Translations under genes and position numbers: made by a program
Shown: positions 6,851 through 13,289 of the stretch, in pieces
Layout of the letters: every line of letters begins with the position of its first letter
Position numbering within the stretch: position 1 is the first letter of the stretch
Notes under the pieces: model-generated
Told to the model about the DNA's origin: nothing
Databases searched by the model: none
Seen by the model: only the letters and a program-made list of their open reading frames with translations
Source: Isotricha intestinalis
Lineage: Eukaryota > Ciliophora > Litostomatea > Vestibuliferida > Isotrichidae
Direction of reading: 5' to 3'
NCBI GenBank assembly: GCA_023807065.1
Contig: JAJJLU010004416.1
Location: forward strand, 1-13,289
Length of the DNA: 13,289 bases

Positions 6851-8117
6851 ATGAATGAGCAATTTCCTAAATCTAAATTATTTCAAACAAAAAAGTTAAA
6901 AAATTATTGTGAAGAAAAAATCAAAAATCCATAAAATTCAAGAATCTCAACTTAAAAAATTTTCTTATTTACCACACCATCATTTTCATAATAGTTTAAT
7001 ATTTTATCAACCAAGTTTTGATTTTCCGACTGAACAATCTGATAGGTCAAAACTATTAAATCTGACAAAAACAACATTAAATAATAATGCTTATAATAAT
7101 TCTCTTTCTGATAATTTATACAACATAAAATTTTCACAAAATAAAACAAGGTTATACAATGATTTAAATTGAATTGAAGATAGTCCAAACAATAATTTTA
7201 CAAATAGTATTAATAATAATTATATAAATAGTATAAATAATAAGAATATAAATAATATTAATCATAATATAAATTCGAATAAAATCTTAATTGAAACAGT
7301 TTTTAAAAATTTAGAAATTGATGAAATTTATTTAGAAAAAATGTATTTAAATAAAATTGATTTTAGTGATTTATTAGTGTTAAATAAAGAAGACTTAAAA
7401 GAAATGAATATTCCAATAGGACCAAGAAATAGATTGTTAAATTTTATAAATTATTTTTCAATATATAAAGAAAATTTTAAAATTAAAAAAATTGATTTAA
7501 ATTCATTAAATCATTTTTTTAGTAAAGATGGATACGGATATTTATCAATTAATAAAAAAAATGAAATTTCAGATAATATTTTTTCAATGAATTCTCCGAC
7601 AATAAATATTAAAACAAAATATAATAATAATTTTTCAACTAATATTGATAATAATATATTAATAAATCAAGAAATTAAAAAATATTTATATAATAATAAT
7701 CCACATACTTTAACAATTAGATTAAATAAATTTCCTGGTCAAGAAAAAAAATCAGATTCAATAAAAATGAAAGAGAAAAAAAAGAATGTAAAAAAAAAAT
7801 TAAATAATGAAAAAGTTAGAACAATAGAATCAACTTCAAATTTCGGTAAAGCAATTAGTCATAGGCAAAATAAAAATAAATTAAATATTGAAGAAATTTA
7901 TGGTAAAACTTATATTCAATTAAACAAAAATAATATTAGTAAACCTAAAAATAAATTAATTCCTGGAACAAATTATTATAAAAATTCTAAACAATTTATT
8001 ATTTTTGATTATAAAAATAGTAAAAATAATAGTCAAATGAAACTAAATAATGAAGAAAAAAATAGAAGAAATCAACAAAATATAAATTCATTTTCTGATG
8101 AAGGATTGATTTATTAA
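6851..8117 (+). CDS. SAM-domain protein with two predicted introns, about 377-393 aa
   Basis: A long frame holds 6900-8117 except for an in-frame TGA at 7170-7172, which lies inside a 33-nt GT...TAG intron (7151-7183). The 5' end needs one more intron beginning at GT 6895. Either ATG 6855 is used with a 48-nt intron ending at 6942 (393 aa), or ATG 6851 is used with a 100-nt intron ending CATAATAG at 6994 (377 aa); both keep frame. A SAM domain lies at about residues 115-180 of the longer model: a first helix (ILIETVFKNLEIDEIYLEKM), then DFSDLLVLNKEDLKEMNIPI and GPRNRLLNFI. SAM domains mediate homo- or hetero-oligomerisation, or RNA/lipid binding. The N-terminal and C-terminal regions are Asn/Lys-rich and disordered-looking, with a basic stretch (MKEKKKNVKKKLNNEKVR). 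It is probably a scaffold; partners cannot be named. The stop is TAA. Confidence 0.75.
6895..6942 (+). other. Predicted first intron of the SAM gene (3' end uncertain)
   Basis: The donor GTTAAA follows ATG 6855 plus 13 codons and one base. The acceptor TTCAAG at 6942 gives 48 nt and restores frame. The alternative acceptor CATAATAG at 6994 gives 100 nt and pairs with ATG 6851; its AATAG end better matches the firm introns. In the ATG-6855 frame, the unspliced donor reads AGT TAA, an immediate stop. Confidence 0.5.
7151..7183 (+). other. Predicted 33-nt second intron of the SAM gene
   Basis: It begins GTTATACAAT and ends GAAGATAG. Removing it keeps the frame (phase 2, AG|T = Ser) and deletes the only in-frame stop (TGA 7170-7172) between two coding-like halves. 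The alternative, that TGA is read as an amino acid here, is less likely because TGA appears to end the F-box/TM gene. Confidence 0.65.
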
Positions 8118-8756
8118 ATAAAATGAAAAAAACTTTAAAAAGTAAATTAAAACATTATACAAAATCAATTGGAGAAAAAAAATTGTTGTTACTTAAAATT
8201 ATTAGAAGGAAATACAAATGACAATGATTTAAATGAATGTTAATATTTAATAAAGTAAATTTAATATAAATAATGATTAATTATTTTATTCAATTATAAA
8301 TTTACAGTTTTTAAATATTTATGATTAATGTAAAAAAAATTCTTTTATTATTTTAAAATTACATTGTTAATTATTATTAAAATTTTATTCAATTATAATT
8401 AAAGAAATTTTTAATTAAAATAAAACAGAAAAAGAATTTTTTTTTAATTTTCAAATTTAAAGAAGTAAAAAATAATAAATTTAATAAAACAACTAAGTTA
8501 AATTTAGATTTTTCTTTTCGAACAAATAAGAAATTTGAATAATAACAATTTTTTTTATCATTTTATAATGAATAATATTTATTTTTAACTAATAATAGAG
8601 TTTATAAAAACAAAAAAAAGAAAAATAAACCATAACTATACTTTAATTGAAAAATTTTTGGTAAAAAGGTAAAATAACAGAAATAGATTAAATAAAAATC
8701 ATAAATCATTAAAAAATCAATTTATATTTCGAAATAATAAAAGAATTTAAAATATA
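8118..8756. other. Intergenic, with a tiny ORF
   Basis: Just after the SAM gene, ATG 8123 opens a 32-codon frame ending at TGA 8219-8221 (MKKTLKSKLKHYTKSIGEKK...). A neighbouring frame continues with coding-like text ending LLEGNTNDNDLNEC at TAA 8241-8243, so a small frameshifted relic is possible. From 8244 to 8756 only AT-rich spacer is seen. The last 100 bp are the A-rich leader of the next gene. Confidence 0.4.
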
Positions 8757-9266
8757 ATGGAAAATACCTTCTTTAATGATGAATATGAACTTTATAATAA
8801 TTGCTTAAAAAAAAATGATTTTGAAGAAGATATTATTCCTAAATTTTATAATATTAATGAGGATAATTTTAAATCCTTAATAAGTTCAAAAAGTTTTTCA
8901 AAATATAAAAATTTTTTAACAGAAAATGAGAATGATATGGATTTAGAAAATATACCAGAATCTAAGATAAATATAGGAATTGAAAAAGAAAAAGAAAATA
9001 GAAATTTTTATTTTAATATGAATATGGATTTAGATGAAGAAAATAATGAAAATAACAATAAAGAAAATTTTATTTGTCAAAAAAACAAAATTAATAGTAA
9101 TAAAAAATGTTTATATTATTCTCAAAAAGTAAAAAAATTAATTGAAAAAAATTCCAACTTTGGAAAATATAAAAATAACATTTTATATTTATTCAAAGAT
9201 AAATTTTTAAATAAAAAAAGAGATGTCTTTACTAAAATTATAAATAATTATCAAATTCAAAATTAA
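8757..9266 (+). CDS. Unknown protein, 169 aa, acidic N-terminal and basic C-terminal halves
   Basis: ATG 8757 to TAA is open without introns, and 169 codons without a stop is far beyond chance in this DNA. The N-terminal two-thirds are acidic and Asn/Glu-rich with short aromatic patches (FFNDEYELYNN, NFYFNMNMDLDEENNENNN). The last 60 residues are basic and probably helical (YYSQKVKKLIEKNSNFGKY, then FKDKFLNKKRDVFTKII). There is no signal peptide, membrane helix or domain I recognise. The alternating charge and low complexity suggest a flexible binding protein, but no function can be assigned. It is followed by about 250 bp of spacer and a convergent gene. Confidence 0.7.
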   Translation: MENTFFNDEYELYNNCLKKNDFEEDIIPKFYNINEDNFKSLISSKSFSKYKNFLTENENDMDLENIPESKINIGIEKEKENRNFYFNMNMDLDEENNENNNKENFICQKNKINSNKKCLYYSQKVKKLIEKNSNFGKYKNNILYLFKDKFLNKKRDVFTKIINNYQIQN

Positions 9267-9520
9267 TATTTCATAATTTTTATATACAATTTATAAATTT
9301 TTTTTAATATACTGTTTTTTTTTCTATTTTGAAGATCATGAAAAATAGTTAAAAGATTAAATTATAAAAAAAACAAAAAAATATTAATAATTAAAAATTA
9401 ATAAAAATTTAAATTTTTAATGATTAAATAAGAAGTAAATATTACATATAATATAAAATGTTATTTTTAATTTTTTTTGATTTTGTAAAAACAAAATGAT
9501 TTATTTTTAAATAAGTTTTT
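9267..9520. other. Convergent intergenic spacer
   Basis: This is the 3' region shared by two converging genes (ends at 9266 and 9521). It is AT-rich with T runs and A runs; no gene or strong hairpin is seen. Confidence 0.5.
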
Positions 9521-10051
9521 TTATTGAAATTTATTTCCTAAATTTTCTAATTTATTAATTAAATTTCCTAATTTTGTTTCATATTTTTCTTGATTCTTTT
9601 TATTTAAAGATATTAATTCATTTAATTCTTCTCCTAAATGTTGAATTTGTTTTATTTCATAATTATTTTTATTATTCAAATCATTATTATCATTTTTACT
9701 TTTTAATTTAGTTTTTCTTCCTTTTAAATTTGCATCAAAAGGAATTTCTTCATTGTAAATAATATTATTTTCCATGTTTTCATTTTGATTATTTTCATTT
9801 TTCCTTTCTTTTCTATAATTAATTTCATTTAAAGAATATTTTTCCATTTCATTTCTTAAATTTATATTGTCTTGCTTATATTTTTTTAATTTTTCATAAC
9901 ATGATTCTACTAATTCTTGATATTGTTCTATTAAAATATTTTTATTTTCTATAATTTTTTCCAATTTCTCAATTTTATTATTATGATTTCCTTTGTAATT
10001 AGAATTTATATTTAAAGTGTTATTTGAATATTTATTTGATTGATATTCCAT
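9521..10051 (-). CDS. Coiled-coil protein, 176 aa
   Basis: The frame runs from ATG at 10051 to TAA with no intron. After an Asn/Ser-rich head (1-24), residues about 26-72 form a strong heptad-type coiled coil (IEKLEKIIENKNILIEQYQE and onward to the LRNEMEKY region). A charged, Asn-rich linker (about 75-130) follows, and a second coiled coil covers about 132-172 (IKQIQHLGEELNELISLNKK, then LGNLINKLENLGNKF). Such two-coil proteins are often structural or cytoskeletal (basal body, cortex) in protists, but sequence alone does not identify the family. It is divergent from the cNBD-like gene across about 550 bp. Confidence 0.75.
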   Translation of the reverse strand: MEYQSNKYSNNTLNINSNYKGNHNNKIEKLEKIIENKNILIEQYQELVESCYEKLKKYKQDNINLRNEMEKYSLNEINYRKERKNENNQNENMENNIIYNEEIPFDANLKGRKTKLKSKNDNNDLNNKNNYEIKQIQHLGEELNELISLNKKNQEKYETKLGNLINKLENLGNKFQ

Positions 10052-10600
10052 TTTAAATTTGAAAATTATAGAATTATTTTTTTATAACATTTTTCACACT
10101 ATAAGATTAAATTTATTAGAATAATCTTTAGAATAAAATAATAGAGAAACAAAAAGAAATTATAAAGAATTTTTGATATTAAAAATTTGTAATATCTTCT
10201 TTAGAGTTTGTTTAAATACTAATAATAAGTCTAAAATCAAATTTTAAGTTATAAATGCTTATCAAATTTTTTATTTCTAACATATTATAGATTTATTTAT
10301 ATTATATTCAAAATAAAAAAATTGCTTCAACAATTTTCGAATTAAGTAATTAAACTATCATTATTTACAATTTTTTATTAAAGAAAAAGAGTAATTCATC
10401 ATTACAATGATTTCAGTTTTTTTTTGGGTTTTATAGGGATAAATTATAAAAAGAACAAAGAATTTATATTAATTATAAATAAATTACATAAATTTTTCAA
10501 ATATTAAAGTCTCAATTTTTCATTATTAATTTTTAATAAATTCATCAGTTTTTTGATATGGGAAAAAGGTTTAAAAATTTTTTTAATAATCATTAAAAAT
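10052..10600. promoter_or_regulatory. Divergent upstream region, coiled-coil and cNBD-like genes
   Basis: 549 bp lie between the two start codons. A small hairpin (GATATTA at 10175-10181 with TAATATC at 10190-10196) and a T-rich patch near 10415-10430 are present. A stop-free frame of about 41 codons at 10382-10506 has no ATG and is within chance. The in-frame extension of the plus-strand gene back to 10553 begins with TTG, so it was not used as a start. Confidence 0.4.
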
Positions 10601-12496
10601 ATGACCGATGAGTTAAATGAAAATTTAAATTTTATAAAAGTTCCTCCTGATAAAAGGACAAATGGACAAAATTTACGAATTTTATCAATTTTAAAATCTC
10701 TTAAACCTTTGATTGATTATTTAGATGAACCAGTTAAAAAAGAATTAGACAAAATTTTATTTAAATTAGCAGAAAATATAACTTATTTAGAATTACCAAA
10801 AGGTTCTACATTAAAAAAATTAGGAGATGAAGATTCATTTTTTTATATATTAATAAAAGGAAAAGTTGCTGAATTATCAATAAGATATTCTAAAATTTTT
10901 TTGACTATAAAAGAATATTTTCTTCATTTAATGAAATTACAAATATTACAAGAAAATTTTTTATTAACAGAATGTTTAACAAGAAATAATAATATATATA
11001 ATATGCCAAACGATCCTATTTCATATTGTAAAAATTTAAAAACATTTAATTTTGAAGAATATTTTCATATACTTAAAAAAAGTATAATTACAAATGAATG
11101 GTTTCATCATTACAATATCAATGAATTTATAAAATTAATAAATTGTAAGAAAAAAAATAAAGATGTAAACATAGAAAAAGAAATTAATAAAGAACCAGAG
11201 TATGCTTTTATTATTCCAGAATATGTTTTTAGTAAATTTATATTTAATGGTTCTTTTATTGATACTTTAACAGAACCAAAACATGTTAAAGAATTATATA
11301 CTTATATAACAGTTCAAAGAAGTAAATTTGGTTGTTTAGATAAATATAAAATAAATAATTTAGATTATTATAAAAATATTCATTCTAATCAAAAAGATTG
11401 TTTAGAAAAATTATTTAAAGAATTATTTATTTTTCAAGGGATTAATATTAAGTTTATCATGGATAATTTTTCTTCTTTTTTTAAATATAAATTAGTTAAT
11501 AAAGGAGTAAATATCATTAAACAAGATTCACCTCATTATGGTATTTATTTAATTAAAAACGGTGAATTTGAAGTTAAAACAAAAAGAACAATAAATGAAA
11601 TTAATGGTATAATTCATAGTTTAAGTCATAGTTTAGATGATTTTAAAAATTATCTTTCAGAATTTAAATGTGAAAAAGATAAAAACTTAAAGAATGACAG
11701 TGAAAGTATTTCAAATCCTGTTTTAGGCTCTTCTGAATTTATTTCTTTATTAAATCAAAAAAAAGAATTTTTTTTAATATCAATTGATAAAAATCAAATT
11801 ATTGGTTTTAATGATTTTTATGATTATAAAAGTGGAAATAATTTATTTAATGTAGAATGTGTTTCTGATATAGGAGAAATTTTTTTTGTTCCTAATACAA
11901 TTGCTAATTCTTTAATTAATTCTTATGAAATTATTCATCATAAAATTGCATTAAGGGTTGAACAAAGAGCTAAATATTTTATCAGAAATTTAATTGCTCA
12001 AAAAGAAAAATTTGAAAAAGAAACTGAAGAATTATTAAGACAAAAATTTGCAAAAACATCAAATTTGAAATTCAGAATTTTTTCTGGAATAAAAAAAATT
12101 AGTAGAAATAATAATTCAAAATTTAAATTAGTAAATCCATATTATAATAAAACTAATTTAAATAATAATGAATTATTAAATTCAAATAAAAAAATTAGAG
12201 ACAGATTACAACAAGTTTCTTTTAGTATTTCCAATTTTCATAATACATTTTTTGAAGACAATAAAAATATGACTATGAGAAATAACTTTAATAATAAACA
12301 ATTATTAAACATTAATGGATTTATAAATAAAAAAAATAATACTATAAGATTAATGTCTTCTAAAGAAAAAAGTTTTTTTAAAAAAGATAACATTAAACAA
12401 AATTTCTTATTAAGTTCAAATAATAAAAAAAATAACCAAAATATTAAATCTTATTCTTATTCCAAAAGATTAAAATCTGGAATAAATTTTAAGTAA
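10601..12496 (+). CDS. Protein with two degenerate cyclic-nucleotide-binding domains, 631 aa
   Basis: The first ATG in frame is 10601 (MTDELNENLNFIKV); the stop is TAA and no intron is needed. A first cNBD-like beta-roll starts near residue 58 (YLELPKGSTLKKLGDEDSFF, then YILIKGKVAEL, 62-92). It is followed by helical sequence where the family's remaining strands would be expected. A second lies at about 294-431 (LVNKGVNIIKQDSPHYGIYL, then IKNGEFEV), interrupted by an insertion of about 60 residues before IGFNDFYDYKSGN and VSDIGEIFFVP. The phosphate-binding cassette, normally FGE.AL followed by R.A, is IGFNDFYDYKSGNNLFNV here, without the Glu and Arg that hold the cyclic nucleotide. A helical, charged segment (447-483) and a basic, Asn-rich, disordered tail follow. 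There is no channel or kinase domain. It is probably a structural or scaffold relative of ciliate cNBD proteins that does not bind cAMP/cGMP canonically; fold assignment is fairly sure, ligand loss is inferred. Confidence 0.78.
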   Translation: MTDELNENLNFIKVPPDKRTNGQNLRILSILKSLKPLIDYLDEPVKKELDKILFKLAENITYLELPKGSTLKKLGDEDSFFYILIKGKVAELSIRYSKIFLTIKEYFLHLMKLQILQENFLLTECLTRNNNIYNMPNDPISYCKNLKTFNFEEYFHILKKSIITNEWFHHYNINEFIKLINCKKKNKDVNIEKEINKEPEYAFIIPEYVFSKFIFNGSFIDTLTEPKHVKELYTYITVQRSKFGCLDKYKINNLDYYKNIHSNQKDCLEKLFKELFIFQGINIKFIMDNFSSFFKYKLVNKGVNIIKQDSPHYGIYLIKNGEFEVKTKRTINEINGIIHSLSHSLDDFKNYLSEFKCEKDKNLKNDSESISNPVLGSSEFISLLNQKKEFFLISIDKNQIIGFNDFYDYKSGNNLFNVECVSDIGEIFFVPNTIANSLINSYEIIHHKIALRVEQRAKYFIRNLIAQKEKFEKETEELLRQKFAKTSNLKFRIFSGIKKISRNNNSKFKLVNPYYNKTNLNNNELLNSNKKIRDRLQQVSFSISNFHNTFFEDNKNMTMRNNFNNKQLLNINGFINKKNNTIRLMSSKEKSFFKKDNIKQNFLLSSNNKKNNQNIKSYSYSKRLKSGINFK

Positions 12497-12629
12497 AAAC
12501 TTTTATGATTTCAATTTTATTTATTTAAATAGAGATTATAATTAGAATAATTTATGATTAAATATTGATAAATATATTTTTTGAACAATTAATTATTATA
12601 TAAATAGAATTAAAACAATTGTTATATAA
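12497..12629. promoter_or_regulatory. Spacer before the kinase gene
   Basis: The 133 bp between the cNBD-like gene stop and the kinase ATG are AT-rich and contain no ORF. They must hold the terminator of one gene and the promoter of the next; no motif stands out. Confidence 0.4.
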
Positions 12630-13289
12630 ATGGAAGAATTTGGAGGAAATGAAATTTTGAAATTGAAATATAAACAAATTGAAATATTGATGTTAGATCA
12701 AATTAAAAAAGTTTATCTTGCTCAAAAAAAGGATAATCAAGAAAAAATAATTATTAAGGAAATAAATTTATTAAAATTAGATGAAAAAGAAAGAAACATG
12801 GCAATACAAGAAGGAATTGTATTATCAAAATTAAAACATCCTAATATAGTCAATTGTAATGAATATTATTTAGAAAATAATAAAATTGATATTATAATGG
12901 AATACGAAGAAGGAGGAGATTTATCTAATAAAATAAATGAACAAAAAAATAAAAATAAATATTTTGAAGAGAAAGAAATAATAGAATGGTTTATAGAAAT
13001 ATGTGAAGGAGTTAAATATATTCATGAAAATAAAATAATTCATAGAGATTTAAAACCTTTAAATATATTTTTAACAAAAAATAATAAAATTAAAATAGGA
13101 GATTTTGGAATTGCTGCATTGATGAAATATAGAACAAAAGCTAAAACAATGATAGGAACACAAATTTATTTAAGTCCAGAAATAATGAAAAACGAACTTT
13201 ATGATTATAAAAGTGATATATGGAATTTAGGAATAATTTTATATGAATTAACTCAATTAAAACATCCTTTTTTTGATGAAAATATAAGT
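12630..13289 (+). CDS. NEK-like Ser/Thr protein kinase, N-terminal 220 aa, glycine-loop degenerate
   Basis: ATG 12630 opens a frame that runs off the window end. Kinase landmarks are in order: Lys43 of the VAIK position (IIIKEINL), Glu61 of helix C (AIQEGIVLSKL), HRD 138-140 in IIHRDLKPLNIF with Asn145, DFG 158-160 (KIGDFGIA), an activation segment with GTQIYLSPEI (SPE for APE), and KSDIWNLGIILYELTQLKHP. The last two blocks are characteristic of NIMA-related kinases, which act in cell cycle and cilia/basal-body control. The glycine-rich loop, however, reads ILMLDQIKKVYLA where a kinase such as I-L-G-x-G-x-F-G-x-V would be expected. All three glycines are replaced although spacing is kept. The enzyme may bind ATP weakly or atypically, yet all catalytic residues remain. 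The C-terminal lobe end and any coiled-coil tail are outside the window. Confidence 0.88.
   Translation, partial: MEEFGGNEILKLKYKQIEILMLDQIKKVYLAQKKDNQEKIIIKEINLLKLDEKERNMAIQEGIVLSKLKHPNIVNCNEYYLENNKIDIIMEYEEGGDLSNKINEQKNKNKYFEEKEIIEWFIEICEGVKYIHENKIIHRDLKPLNIFLTKNNKIKIGDFGIAALMKYRTKAKTMIGTQIYLSPEIMKNELYDYKSDIWNLGIILYELTQLKHPFFDENIS

Noticed and set aside
7170..7172. In-frame TGA as evidence for UGA reassignment (Trp or Cys)
   Set aside because: A 33-nt GT...TAG intron removes it in frame, TGG serves for Trp elsewhere, and TGA appears to be the stop of the F-box/TM gene (although a TAG follows two codons later, so this last point is not absolute).
6952..7188. Minus-strand 78-aa ORF over the SAM gene 5' part
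   Set aside because: It is antisense to the coding exons and has no recognisable motif.
8123..8243. Extra exon of the SAM gene downstream of its TAA
   Set aside because: The coding-like end (LLEGNTNDNDLNEC) is in the same frame, but no suitable GT donor lies near the end of the SAM frame, so no splice model works.
10553..10600. 16-codon N-terminal extension of the cNBD-like protein
   Set aside because: It would begin at TTG, which is not a normal eukaryotic start; ATG 10601 is the first in-frame ATG.

Overview
The window is extremely A+T-rich (by eye well over 80%) and eukaryotic. Proteins are rich in Asn, Lys and Ile, genes lie on both strands with long AT-only spacers, there are no Shine-Dalgarno-type sites or operons, and several reading frames only close after removal of very short GT...AG introns. 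Two of these introns are exactly 29 nt. TAA, TAG and TGA each appear to end at least one gene, so the standard genetic code fits. Tiny introns, a NEK-like kinase, degenerate cyclic-nucleotide-binding domains and BspA-type repeats suggest an AT-rich protist. A ciliate that keeps the universal code (for example a litostome or rumen ciliate) is my best guess, but this is inference. The window resembles ordinary nuclear/macronuclear sequence; I see no virus, CRISPR array, rRNA, tRNA or transposase.

Layout. 1-214: 3' end of a BspA/DUF285-type leucine-rich repeat protein. 215-1797: AT spacer with hairpins and one weak minus-strand ORF. 1798-2402 (-): a two-exon gene for a 191-aa Lys-rich unknown protein, found by reading across a 29-nt intron. 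2621-3744 (+): a broken, purine-rich coding-like stretch, probably a relic. 3960-5290 (-): a two-exon gene whose first exon encodes an F-box-like module and whose second encodes a 7-8 TM region with a possible TMEM185-like motif. 5291-5492: divergent promoter region. 5493-5975 (+): an SFT2-family Golgi vesicle transport protein. 6400-6735 (+): a possible small spliced membrane protein. 6851-8117 (+): a SAM-domain protein with two predicted introns. 8757-9266 (+): unknown acidic/basic protein. 9521-10051 (-): coiled-coil protein. 10601-12496 (+): protein with two degenerate cyclic-nucleotide-binding domains. 12630 to the end (+): 5' part of a NEK-like kinase whose glycine-rich loop has lost all three glycines.

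The genes do not form an obvious pathway. Membrane traffic (SFT2), possible ubiquitin-ligase adaptor function (F-box) and signalling scaffolds or kinases (SAM, cNBD, NEK) simply sit side by side. The most useful results are the gene models that need splicing, the F-box/multi-TM fusion, the loopless NEK kinase, the sharp synonymous-codon switch inside the SFT2 gene, and the BspA repeats that differ only at non-synonymous sites. I did not find convincing evidence of a wholly new multi-gene system.
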